This document shows, in pieces, positions 45,646 through 53,043 of a stretch of 64,000 bases of DNA. Position 1 is the first letter of the stretch. Each line of letters opens with the position of its first letter. The translations under genes and the position numbers were made by a program. Under the pieces are notes generated by a model that worked only from the letters and a program-made list of their open reading frames with translations, made no database searches and was not told the origin of the DNA. The stretch is from assembly GCF_945957465.1 (NCBI RefSeq), contig NZ_CAMFLC010000003.1, forward strand, positions 1-64,000. Direction: 5' to 3'. This DNA comes from an uncultured Leifsonia sp. Its GTDB lineage: Bacteria > Actinomycetota > Actinomycetes > Actinomycetales > Microbacteriaceae.

Positions 45646-45770
45646 CCCGAAAGTCTCTCCCGCACTCTTCGGTGCCGCTGTGCCCGGGTCTGATCGGCTC
45701 TGCCGGTCGGACCGTGATGACGTGCACAGCGCGGAGCCGTTCGGCCCCTTCGGGATACTCCCCTTCGCAG
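45646..45770 (-). ncRNA. yybP-ykoY (Mn2+-sensing) riboswitch
   Basis: The minus-strand leader of terC carries the two conserved joining segments of this class: AAGGGGAGTATC at its 5' side (about 45767-45754) and GGGAGAGACTTTCG at its 3' side (about 45661-45648), with CGAAG and CTTTCG closing P1. ACGTCATCACGG lies in the middle arm. yybP-ykoY RNAs bind Mn2+ and typically control TerC/Alx or MntP exporters, which is the gene that follows. Boundaries are approximate. Confidence 0.85.
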
Positions 45771-45776
45771 ACCCCC

Positions 45777-45782
45777 ATCCTA
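45777..45782 (-). promoter_or_regulatory. -10 box of the riboswitch-terC transcript
   Basis: TAGGAT on the minus strand, a few bases upstream of the riboswitch 5' end. Confidence 0.55.
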
Positions 45783-45795
45783 CCGGGTCGAGGAG

Positions 45796-45801
45796 TATCG
45801 T
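45796..45801 (+). promoter_or_regulatory. -10 box of the KTSC gene
   Basis: TATCGT lies exactly 7 bases before the KTSC ATG, predicting a leaderless mRNA. It is 14 bases from the divergent terC -10 box, so the two promoters overlap face to back. Confidence 0.5.
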
Positions 45802-45808
45802 CCGCCCC

Positions 45809-46021
45809 ATGCGCCGGGTGAAGTTCGACAGCACCGCGATCGCGTCGGCCGGCTACGACCCGGCGACGGCGGTGCTGGAGATCGAATTCGCCGGCGGGGG
45901 CCTCTACCGCTACCGGCTCGTCCCGCCGAGCGTCTGGCGCGAACTGACAGCCGCCGAGTCCGCCGGGCGCTACTTCGCCGAGCGGATCCGCGACCGGTTC
46001 CCCGAGGAATGGGTTCCCTGA
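45809..46021 (+). CDS. KTSC-domain small protein
   Basis: 70-residue protein that is almost entirely a KTSC domain: FDSTAIASAGYDPATAVLEI, then FAGGGLYRYRLVPPSVW and the terminal FAERIRDRFPEEW. In many bacteria KTSC domains are linked to lysyl-tRNA synthetase or RNA metabolism, but the standalone form is uncharacterised. The ATG is preceded at 7 bases by a -10-like box rather than a close ribosome-binding site. Confidence 0.82.
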   Translation: MRRVKFDSTAIASAGYDPATAVLEIEFAGGGLYRYRLVPPSVWRELTAAESAGRYFAERIRDRFPEEWVP

Positions 46022-46031
46022 CGTGCCCGCC

Positions 46032-46520
46032 TCACTGCAGGGTCGCCGCCCACTCGGCCACGCGGCGCGCGCTCTCCTCTTCCGAAAGGTCTTCGACCCG
46101 GGTCATGATGGACCACCGCACGCCGAACGGGTCGCGGATGCTGGCGTACCTGTCGCCGGACACGAAGTCCGCGACGGGCTCGCGGATGACCGCACCCGCG
46201 GCTTCGGCCGCTGCCACGACGGCGTCGACGTCCGGAACGTAGAGTCCGAGCGAATAGCAGTCGTCGTCTCCCGAGGGCGGCGCGACGAGGTGGTAGTCGG
46301 GCATCGGTTCCCCGAGTTGCAGCAGTCCGTGTCCGAAGTCGAGCACGGCGTGGGCGACCACACCGCCCATTTCGGTGACGTCGACCACGCGCGCTCCGAA
46401 CACGTCGCGGTAGAAGGCGATCGCGCCCCGCGCGTCCGGGATCGCCAGGAACGGGGTGATGCTGCTGGCACCCCGTGGGGTGCCGTGATCGGTGTGCTCG
46501 CCGTGCGCTGCTCGTGTCAT
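46032..46520 (-). CDS. VOC-family (glyoxalase/bleomycin-resistance-like) protein
   Basis: Small vicinal-oxygen-chelate fold protein, 162 residues, cytoplasmic. It has paired beta-alpha-beta modules: ITPFLAIPDARGAIAFYRDV FGARVV in the first and LYVPDVDAVVAAAEAAG with SIRDPFGVRWSI in the second, matching PhnB-like members. The substrate is unknown. It is divergent from the AraC-type regulator at 46616, with a shared 95-base gap, and convergent with the KTSC gene, so AraC control of it is plausible. Confidence 0.85.
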   Translation of the reverse strand: MTRAAHGEHTDHGTPRGASSITPFLAIPDARGAIAFYRDVFGARVVDVTEMGGVVAHAVLDFGHGLLQLGEPMPDYHLVAPPSGDDDCYSLGLYVPDVDAVVAAAEAAGAVIREPVADFVSGDRYASIRDPFGVRWSIMTRVEDLSEEESARRVAEWAATLQ

Positions 46521-46615
46521 GCGATGAGGTTATGGGCCATCGGAGAAGGCCGGCTTGTAAATACGCGACAGGCCCGGGCCCGGACAGGCGGCCTGCGCGA
46601 GGATAGTGTGGCCGC

Positions 46616-47446
46616 GTGAACACCGTCCCGCCGTCGTCGCGCGGAGTGCTCTACCCGGCGCGGCTGCCGACCTTCCATCGCCTGCCCGCCGAGGGCGACC
46701 TCGCCGTGTTCGTGCGCTGGTTCTGGATCCCCGAGTGGGATGTCGAGCCCGGTCGCGTCTCCCGACAGCATGTCGTGGGCTACCCGGCGTGCAACCTCGT
46801 GGTGGAGAACGGCGCGGCGGGGATCGCCGGTCCGACGACCCGGGCGTCCTTCCGCGATCTCTCCGGAACCGGCTGGGCGGTCGGCGCCCTGCTGCTCCCT
46901 GCAGCCGTGCCTGCACTGGTCGACGACGTTACCGCGCTCCGCGACGACTTCCGCCCGCTCGACCTCCCCGACCTGACCGACGCTGTCACCGCGATCATGG
47001 CCGGCGACGCGCCACCCGGCGACCGCCATCGCGCCGCGATCGCCGTTTTCGGCGCCTGGCTGCACGACCGCCTGGGCGAGGTGACCGACGACGGCCGGCT
47101 CGCGAACCGGATGGTCGAGCTCGCCGAGTCCGATCGCACTCTGTCGACGATCACGGACCTCGCGGGCCGCCTCCACGTGTCCACTCGCACCCTGCAACGG
47201 CTGGCCGCCACCTTTGTCGGCTTGCCACCCGCCGCACTGATCCGGCGCCGGCGGCTCCAAGAGGCGGCCGAACGGCTCCGGGAGGACCCCGGCCTCGACC
47301 TGACCGCCCTCGCGCTTGAACTGGGCTACGCCGACCACGCCCACCTGACGAACGACTTCCGGCTCACGCTCGGCTTCACCCCGAGCGGTTACCGGCGGTC
47401 GCAGGCGGGCGGCGATGGAACGGGGCCAAAATCCCGCTTCCCTTGA
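46616..47446 (+). CDS. AraC-family transcriptional regulator
   Basis: 276-residue regulator starting at GTG. The N-terminal part (WFWIPEWDVEPG, GYPACNLVVENG) matches the effector domain seen in many actinobacterial AraC proteins. The C-terminal double helix-turn-helix has DLAGRLHVSTRTLQRLAATF and ELGYADHAHLTNDFRLTLGF with TPSGYRR. Its last codons (encoding PKSRFP) and stop lie inside the left copy of the tRNA-Glu terminator repeat, so the C-terminus may have been reshaped by that duplication. Confidence 0.88.
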   Translation: MNTVPPSSRGVLYPARLPTFHRLPAEGDLAVFVRWFWIPEWDVEPGRVSRQHVVGYPACNLVVENGAAGIAGPTTRASFRDLSGTGWAVGALLLPAAVPALVDDVTALRDDFRPLDLPDLTDAVTAIMAGDAPPGDRHRAAIAVFGAWLHDRLGEVTDDGRLANRMVELAESDRTLSTITDLAGRLHVSTRTLQRLAATFVGLPPAALIRRRRLQEAAERLREDPGLDLTALALELGYADHAHLTNDFRLTLGFTPSGYRRSQAGGDGTGPKSRFP

Positions 47447-47464
47447 AAATCAGAGGGAAGCGGG
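47428..47464 (-). terminator. Intrinsic terminator downstream of the DUF2625 gene
   Basis: Stem 47433-47443 with 47454-47464 (11 pairs) and a 10-base loop, followed on the minus strand by ATTTTGG. It is a near copy of the tRNA-Glu terminator. Confidence 0.7.
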
Positions 47465-47552
47465 CGATGACGGGCGAGCGCCACTTCCGCCAGGACTTTG
47501 TCCTGGACCCCCGCCAGTAGGTTGTCGACTGGCGAGGTTCCCGTACCCGTCC

Positions 47553-48194
47553 TTACGCGTCGCCGCCATCGAGTTGGCGCGCGGCCTCCGCGTAGAAGTA
47601 GTGGAGCTCGGCGAGTGGAACGGCCGAGCGGGACACGGCGTTTGCGTCCTGTCCCTCTCTCGAGAAGGGCGGCGGATACAGCGACCAGCCCTGGTCTACG
47701 GTCAGCGACGACGAATCCTGTTGCCAGCCGGTCCACCGCAGCGCGCCATAGAACTCGTCCAGCCCTCCGCCGAGCGCCCAGGCGACGAAGGCCGAGTGGC
47801 TCCCGCCGATGCCAGACCACGCGAGTGTGTCCGGCCCCCAATAGCAAACCTCTCCCGTGGCCACACCCAGGCCACCGCCATCGATGGCGAAGCGCCCACC
47901 AAGCGCATCGAGTGCGACGACGAGGTGCGACTGAGCACGGCTTCCTCCGCTCTCTTCCGACAGACTCGGCAGGCCCGGCGCGCCCCCGCCGAGAATGCGC
48001 AACCAGCCGCTTTCGATGAGTACGCCCCCGGTATTGGCGGCGATCGCTCCCAATGCGGAGCGCTCAGTGAGCTGAAGCTCCTGCAAGACCGCTCGGCCCC
48101 GACGGGGATCGACGGGAAGAACTTCGACATCCACGGACGCGTCGTGAATCTGGCGCATTATCTCCGGCCAGACTGATCCCTCAGCATCCGACAT
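47553..48194 (-). CDS. DUF2625 family protein
   Basis: 213-residue soluble protein matching the DUF2625 family pattern: DVEVLPVDPRRGRAVLQELQ, LTERSALGAIAANTGGVLI with SGWLRILGGGAPGLP, FAIDGGGLGV, YWGPDTLAWSGIGGSHSAFV, LDEFYGALRWTGWQQD and WSLYPPPFS. Function is unknown. GAGG lies 5 bases before the ATG. GC content looks lower than its neighbours, and it is the only gene between two copies of the tRNA-Glu terminator, suggesting recent acquisition. Confidence 0.8.
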   Translation of the reverse strand: MSDAEGSVWPEIMRQIHDASVDVEVLPVDPRRGRAVLQELQLTERSALGAIAANTGGVLIESGWLRILGGGAPGLPSLSEESGGSRAQSHLVVALDALGGRFAIDGGGLGVATGEVCYWGPDTLAWSGIGGSHSAFVAWALGGGLDEFYGALRWTGWQQDSSSLTVDQGWSLYPPPFSREGQDANAVSRSAVPLAELHYFYAEAARQLDGGDA

Positions 48195-48361
48195 ACAGCC
48201 TCGCTCGTCCCTTGGTCATGCCGCGAGCGTACAGCGCCTGACGGTTTTGCTTCGGGCGCCAGTTCAGTGCCATCGAAGCTTTTCGACGGTGGAGATTATC
48301 CACTCGACTTACCCACAGGTGTTGCCACACACCCGGTTTTCGTCACTCGTGGCCGAGTAAC

Positions 48362-48398
48362 AAAAAACCCGCTTCCCTTGAAAATCAAGGGAAGCGGG
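48362..48398 (-). terminator. Intrinsic terminator of tRNA-Glu
   Basis: A 14-base-pair perfect stem (48368-48381 with 48385-48398) and 3-base loop, followed on the minus strand by six T residues. It begins 7 bases past the tRNA. Confidence 0.92.
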
Positions 48399-48404
48399 CG
48401 GTTG

Positions 48405-48477
48405 TGACCCCAGCGGGATTTGAACCCGCGTTACCGCCGTGAGAGGGCGACGTCCTAGGCCGCTAGACGATGGGGCC
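48405..48477 (-). tRNA. tRNA-Glu (anticodon CUC)
   Basis: 73-base gene on the minus strand. GGCCCCA pairs with TGGGGTC as acceptor stem (one G-U), the D-loop has TCTAGCGGCCTAGG, the anticodon loop is CTCTCAC, and the T-loop reads GGGTTCAAATCCC. CCA is not encoded. It decodes GAG. Confidence 0.96.
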
Positions 48478-48559
48478 GTCTTGCAACTCATCGATAATGC
48501 CACAGATGGGTGCTGAGCTCCAAAACGAGCGGGTCACCCCGGGAGTGTCGCGCGGCCGC

Positions 48560-49474
48560 TCAGGCGAGCATGCGCAGCGCGCCAGGGACGACGGAGACCT
48601 CGACCGGAAGCGGGCCGATCCGCTCGCCGTCGGCGTATGCGACGACTCCGTCCGCCTCGATGCGCGCCGCGCTGAGTCCGCGGAAGGAGACCTCGGGCAG
48701 GCCGGTGTGCTCACCGCGGAACACCTTCGGGAACAGGCGCAGGAAGCGCCCCCGCGACATCGCGGTCACGACGAAGAGATCGAAGCGGCCGTCGTCGAGC
48801 TCGGCGTGCGGCGCGATGCGCATCCCGCCGCCGAGGGACCGGTTGTTCGCGACGGAGACCAGCATCGCCTCCGCCGTGATCGACTCGCCGTCCGCCACGA
48901 TCCGGTAGGGGCGCGCGTGGAGCGTCGTCAGCTCGCGGAGCAGGGCGAAGACGTAGCGGCTGCGACCACGCGGCCGGGTCATGAGGTTGGCGCGCTCGTT
49001 CACCGTGGCGTCGAAGCCGGCGGAGAGCACGCAGCCGAACCAGGTGGTCAGCTCGGCGTGCAGCTCGCCGTGACGGATCACGCCGGCGTCGATCACGCGC
49101 GGCGCCCGCTGCAGGGCGGCCAGCAGCAGGTCGATGGCCGCCTCGCTGTCGTCCGTGGGGATGCCCAGGCCGTCGGCGAGGTCGTTGCCGGTGCCGCTCG
49201 GCACGATGCCGAGCGGCACCTCCGTCTGGGCGACGATGTTGATCCCGAGGTTCGCCATCCCGTCTCCCCCGACCACGACCAGGGCGTCGACTCCGGCCTC
49301 GACGGCGCGCGCGGTCTCGCGGCGCAGCAGCTCGATGTTCGCCTCGTCCACGGGGATCACGGTGTGGCCGGCGGAACGCAGTCGTTCGACGACCCGGGGT
49401 CCGACATCGCGGCGGCGGCCGAACGAGGCCATCGGGTTGACCGCGACGACCACGGTCCGAGGGGAGACTGGCAT
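48560..49474 (-). CDS. Diacylglycerol kinase/lipid kinase family protein
   Basis: Cytoplasmic-face lipid kinase of the DagK/YegS type, 304 residues. It has the nucleotide-binding VVVGGDGMANLGIN (GGDG near residue 69), then LGIVPSGTGNDLADGLG and the C-terminal IEADGVVAYADGERIG found in this family. The lipid substrate (diacylglycerol, ceramide-like or other) cannot be told. It is alone on the minus strand between tRNA-Glu and the divergent metallo-hydrolase gene. Confidence 0.88.
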   Translation of the reverse strand: MPVSPRTVVVAVNPMASFGRRRDVGPRVVERLRSAGHTVIPVDEANIELLRRETARAVEAGVDALVVVGGDGMANLGINIVAQTEVPLGIVPSGTGNDLADGLGIPTDDSEAAIDLLLAALQRAPRVIDAGVIRHGELHAELTTWFGCVLSAGFDATVNERANLMTRPRGRSRYVFALLRELTTLHARPYRIVADGESITAEAMLVSVANNRSLGGGMRIAPHAELDDGRFDLFVVTAMSRGRFLRLFPKVFRGEHTGLPEVSFRGLSAARIEADGVVAYADGERIGPLPVEVSVVPGALRMLA

Positions 49475-49512
49475 AGACCACGACTATGACACAGCTGGAG
49501 GATGATGAAGCC

Positions 49513-50151
49513 ATGAGACTCACCAAGTTCGAACACGCCGCACTGCTCCTCGAAGACTCCGGCAAGAAGCTGTTCCTCGATCCCGGTTCGTTCACCTCCC
49601 CCCTGACCGACACGGCCAACACGGTGGCCGTCGTGATCACGCACGAGCACGCCGACCACTGGACCCCGGAACAGCTCAACCGCATCCTCGAACTGAACCC
49701 CGGCGTGCCGATCTTCGCGCCGGAGGGCGTGGCACGTGCGGCCGCCGACTTCGACGTCACGGTCGTGCACGCCGGCGACGCCGTGGAGGCCGGTCCGTTC
49801 ACCCTCCGCTTCTTCGGCGGACGGCACGCGGTCATCCACGAGAGCATCCCGGTCGTGGACAACGTCGGCGTCCTCATCAACGACGAGCTCTACTACGCAG
49901 GCGACTCGTTCGTCATCCCGGAGGGCGTCGAGATCGACGTCCTCGCCGTGCCGGCCGGGGCGCCCTGGATGAAGGTCGCCGAGACCATCGACTACGTGCT
50001 CGCCACCAAGCCGAAGCGCAGTTTCCCGACCCACGAGATGGTGCTGTCGCGTGCGGGCAAGGACCTCTCGAACTCCCGCATCGGCTGGGCAACCGAGCAG
50101 GGCGGCGGAGAGTTCTTCGCGCTCGAGCCGGGCGACACCCTCGACCTGTGA
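49513..50151 (+). CDS. MBL-fold metallo-hydrolase (UlaG-like)
   Basis: 212-residue zinc-dependent hydrolase of the metallo-beta-lactamase fold. THEHADHWTPEQL carries the HxHxDH ligands and GGRHAVIHES, YYAGDSFV and FPTHEMVLS supply the later His/Asp ligands. ATG at 49513 was chosen because GGAGG lies 11 bases upstream; an ATG nine codons earlier lacks a ribosome-binding site. The stop overlaps the photolyase start as GTGA. The substrate is unknown. Confidence 0.87.
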   Translation: MRLTKFEHAALLLEDSGKKLFLDPGSFTSPLTDTANTVAVVITHEHADHWTPEQLNRILELNPGVPIFAPEGVARAAADFDVTVVHAGDAVEAGPFTLRFFGGRHAVIHESIPVVDNVGVLINDELYYAGDSFVIPEGVEIDVLAVPAGAPWMKVAETIDYVLATKPKRSFPTHEMVLSRAGKDLSNSRIGWATEQGGGEFFALEPGDTLDL

Positions 50152-51554
50152 GCGGCGACCGAAGCGCGGGCCGGGACCGGCGGCCTGCGGTCGTCTGGTT
50201 CCGCGACGACCTCCGGGTCGCCGACAATCCCGCGCTCGACGCCGCCGTACGCAGCGGCAGGCCGGTGGTGTGCGTCTACCTCTGGGACGACGTCTCGCCC
50301 GGCCTGCGGCTGCCCGGAGGCGCTGCGCGCTGGTGGCTGCATCACAGCCTCACCGCTCTCGACCAGGAGCTCCGCACGCGCGGGGGGCAGCTCGTCGTCC
50401 GCCGGGGAGCGGCCGAGGCGGAGCTGCAGGCGCTGACGTCCGAGCTGGACGCCGGCGCACTGTACTGGAACCGGCGCTACGGCGGGGCGGAGCGGACCAT
50501 CGACGCCGCTGTCAAGTCGGCGGCACGGGAGGCCGGGATCGACGCCCAGAGCTTCGGCGCGAACCTGCTCTTCGAGCCGTGGACGATCCGCACCGGCTCG
50601 GGCACGGCTTTCTCGGTCTTCACACCGTTCTGGCGCGCATGCCTCTCGGCTCCGACTCCGCGCAAGCCGCTGGCGGCACCTCGCGGCATCGACGGGGCAC
50701 GCCCGCCGGCCGGCGTGGGCATCGACGATCTCGCCCTGCTTCCCACCCGACCCGACTGGGCGGGAGGGCTGCGCGACGCGTGGCAGCCGGGAGAGCACGC
50801 GGCGCACGCCGACCTGAGGAGGTTCGTCGGCGACGACCTCGCCCGCTACCGCGCGGACCGCGACGTCCCGGCGATCGACGCCACCTCACGGCTGTCGCCG
50901 CGGCTGCGCTGGGGCGAGCTCAGCCCGCATCAGGTCTGGCACGCCGCCTCCGCCGTCCGCGATCGCGACCGGGGGCTCGCCGACAGCGCGGCAGTCTTCC
51001 TGTCCGAGCTCGGCTGGCGCGAGTTCGCCTACCACACGCTCTTCGAGCACCCCGATCTGGCCACGGTCAACATCCACCGGCAGTACGACGCGTTCCCCTG
51101 GCCGCGGCTGCACCCGTCCGCGCTGCACGCCTGGCAGCGAGGTCGCACGGGGATCCCGCTCGTGGACGCGGGCATGCGCGAGCTGTGGGCGACGGGCACC
51201 ATGCACAACCGCGTGCGGATGGTCACGGCGTCCTTCCTCACCAAGAATCTGCTGATCGACTGGCGGCGCGGCGAGCAGTGGTTCTGGGACACGCTCGTCG
51301 ACGCCGACCCGGCCAGCAACCCGTTCAACTGGCAGTGGGTCGCCGGCTCCGGCGCCGACGCCGCACCGTACTTCCGCGTCTTCAACCCCGAGCTGCAGCG
51401 CACGAAGTTCGACCCGCACGGCGACTACGTCCGCCGGTGGGTGCCGGAGTGGGACACCGACGAGTATCCCGAGCCGGTCGTCGACCTCGCCGAGACACGG
51501 CGCGCCGCCCTCGCCGCTTACGACACCGTGAAGGGGTCGGCTCAGCGGGCGTGA
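50148..51554 (+). CDS. phr: Deoxyribodipyrimidine photolyase
   Basis: Light-dependent flavin repair enzyme for UV pyrimidine dimers, 468 residues, from GTG. The N-terminal antenna-binding domain begins VVWFRDDLRVADNPAL; the FAD-binding C-terminal domain has SPRLRWGELSPHQVWH, FLSELGWREFAYH, GIPLVDAGMRELWATGTMHN and NPFNWQWVAGSGADAAPYFR, all typical of class I CPD photolyases. It is coupled to the preceding hydrolase gene and overlaps the convergent small gene at 51542 by 13 bases. Confidence 0.95.
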   Translation: MSGDRSAGRDRRPAVVWFRDDLRVADNPALDAAVRSGRPVVCVYLWDDVSPGLRLPGGAARWWLHHSLTALDQELRTRGGQLVVRRGAAEAELQALTSELDAGALYWNRRYGGAERTIDAAVKSAAREAGIDAQSFGANLLFEPWTIRTGSGTAFSVFTPFWRACLSAPTPRKPLAAPRGIDGARPPAGVGIDDLALLPTRPDWAGGLRDAWQPGEHAAHADLRRFVGDDLARYRADRDVPAIDATSRLSPRLRWGELSPHQVWHAASAVRDRDRGLADSAAVFLSELGWREFAYHTLFEHPDLATVNIHRQYDAFPWPRLHPSALHAWQRGRTGIPLVDAGMRELWATGTMHNRVRMVTASFLTKNLLIDWRRGEQWFWDTLVDADPASNPFNWQWVAGSGADAAPYFRVFNPELQRTKFDPHGDYVRRWVPEWDTDEYPEPVVDLAETRRAALAAYDTVKGSAQRA

Positions 51555-51814
51555 TCGGCGAGGATCTGGTCCACATCGATCCGCTGCAGGAGCGCCGGCC
51601 AGTCGAGCGAGCGCGCCACATCGGCCATGTCCTCGTCGGCCAGCACCTTGCCGCTGCGCTCGACGACGATGCCCGACGGCAGCGAACGGTTCAGCTCGGC
51701 GAGGATGGCGTCGTCCACCGCTTCGGTGTCGAAGTCCGCCCCGACCTGGGCGTAGTAGTCGGACGAGAGGGTGTAGGAGACGATCCCGGCTTCGATGCGG
51801 CTCATGTCCGGCAT
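51542..51814 (-). CDS. Small conserved-looking hypothetical protein
   Basis: 90-residue acidic protein starting MPDMSRIEAGIVSYTLSSDY, with a GGGGGAC ribosome-binding site 6-12 bases upstream of the ATG. The first half looks beta-structured, the second helical (LLQRIDVDQILADHAR). No membrane helix or signal. I do not recognise the family. It converges on the photolyase gene with a 13-base overlap. Confidence 0.65.
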   Translation of the reverse strand: MPDMSRIEAGIVSYTLSSDYYAQVGADFDTEAVDDAILAELNRSLPSGIVVERSGKVLADEDMADVARSLDWPALLQRIDVDQILADHAR

Positions 51815-51901
51815 CGTAGTCCCCCTCGGTCCGCTGCGGGCTGCGGGTGCGCGAACGGCCGGGCCATCGTATGCGTCGCGCTGCGGCGTACAGTGCGCCG
51901 C

Positions 51902-52135
51902 ATGACGGATGGACACGAAGCGCCGCGCGACGCGCACGACCTGGCCGACGCGGTCACCGAGCTCGGCGAGACTCCGGAGGACGCCCTGAAGGCGGTCGCC
52001 GGCCGCAACGACTCACTCGAGGAGCGCCTCCCGGGTGCGGAGCCGGGCGTCGACCACGGCGCCGAGGCGGGCGACGCCGAGGCGGGCGAGGCCGACGGGG
52101 TGCCCCACGGGGAGGGGGCACCCGGCCAGGGGTAG
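51902..52135 (+). CDS. Possible small acidic protein
   Basis: 77 residues, rich in Ala, Asp, Glu and Gly (DAHDLADAVTELGETPEDAL then GAEAGDAEAGEADG), likely disordered. No clear ribosome-binding site. Codon use is compatible with coding but the amino-acid bias could also be a by-product of GC-rich DNA, so the gene is uncertain. Confidence 0.4.
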   Translation: MTDGHEAPRDAHDLADAVTELGETPEDALKAVAGRNDSLEERLPGAEPGVDHGAEAGDAEAGEADGVPHGEGAPGQG

Positions 52136-52199
52136 GCCGAGGCGGTCGTCCCTCAGTGGGGACTGGGGAGGCCGGATCGGCCTGCATACGCTGGCAGGG

Positions 52200-52994
52200 A
52201 TGAACGAGGATGGACGGCGCGCGGCGCGCATGCGCGATCGCGCCCCTGGGGCGGCCGTGATGGAGCAGGTGGTGCGTCTGCACACCCAGTCCCCCCCGCG
52301 TTCCCCGCTCGCCCGCGCTCTCGGAGCGCGACCGCTGGGAGCCGAGACCGAACCGTGGTTCGCCGGCGCCCTCGGCGAGCGCGAGGTCGGCGCGCTCCTC
52401 GACCGGCTCCCGCCGGGATGGAGCGCGTTCCATGCCGTGCCGGTCGGCACCCGGCCCGACGAGTCGGGAGGTGTCGCCGATGTCGACCATGTCGTCGTCG
52501 GGCCCGCCGGCGTCTTCGTCATCAACACCAAGCATCACCGCGGCCAGCGGGTCTGGGTGGGCGAGCGCGCTGTCCTGGTCTCGGGTCAGAAGCAGCCCTA
52601 TCTGCGCAACTCCGACCTGGAGGCCTCCCGCGTGCGCGGAGTGCTCGCTCAGGCGGGCCTGGTGGCACCGGTCACGGCGCTCGTGGTGCTGGTCGGCACC
52701 AAGGAGGTCACTGTGCGCCAGCAGCCGCGGCGCGTGCGCGTCCTGCGCGCGGAGGCCCTGCTGCGCTGGCTGACCCGGCGTCCGGCCGTGATCGACGGAG
52801 GGACCGTCTCCGACATCGCCCGCCTGTTCGACGATCCGGCAACCTGGCGGCCCGCCGAGTCGTCACCGGACACGCTGGAGCGGTTCGCGCTCATCGAACG
52901 CGAAGTGCGGGCTGCGCGTCGGGTGCGTGCGGGATGGGCGGTCGCGGCGGCCCTGGCGATGCTCGCGGTGGCGCTGCCGTTCCTCCCGCACTGA
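52200..52994 (+). CDS. NERD-domain membrane protein
   Basis: 264-residue protein with a nuclease-related NERD domain: GALGEREVGALLDRLPPGW, then ADVDHVVVGPAGVFVINTKH carrying the Asp and the ExK-like Asn-Thr-Lys region, and a Gln-Lys-containing strand. A C-terminal hydrophobic segment (AGWAVAAALAMLAVALPFLP) anchors it facing the cytoplasm. The catalytic pattern DxnTK instead of ExK is common among NERD proteins. Function in DNA processing is proposed for the domain but unproven. Confidence 0.85.
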   Translation: MNEDGRRAARMRDRAPGAAVMEQVVRLHTQSPPRSPLARALGARPLGAETEPWFAGALGEREVGALLDRLPPGWSAFHAVPVGTRPDESGGVADVDHVVVGPAGVFVINTKHHRGQRVWVGERAVLVSGQKQPYLRNSDLEASRVRGVLAQAGLVAPVTALVVLVGTKEVTVRQQPRRVRVLRAEALLRWLTRRPAVIDGGTVSDIARLFDDPATWRPAESSPDTLERFALIEREVRAARRVRAGWAVAAALAMLAVALPFLPH

Positions 52995-53043
52995 GGCCCG
53001 AGGGCCGGGGGTGCGCTGAGAGGTCGGGCGCGTCGGGCGCGGC

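Larger units (their letters stand above)
47427..48399. repeat. Segment bounded by duplicated tRNA-Glu terminator (candidate insert)
   Basis: A 38-40 base sequence with the hairpin CCCGCTTCCCTTGAAAATCA occurs at 47427-47464 and at 48361-48399, same orientation and almost identical. The right copy is the terminator of tRNA-Glu; the left overlaps the AraC 3' end. The roughly 0.93-kb interval carries one gene (DUF2625) and visibly AT-richer DNA around 48240-48360. No integrase or transposase is present. Confidence 0.6.

Noticed and set aside
47427-48477. Prophage or integrative element at tRNA-Glu
   Set aside because: No integrase, excisionase, phage or conjugation gene; the repeat is the terminator rather than the tRNA 3' end, so only a small islet is claimed.
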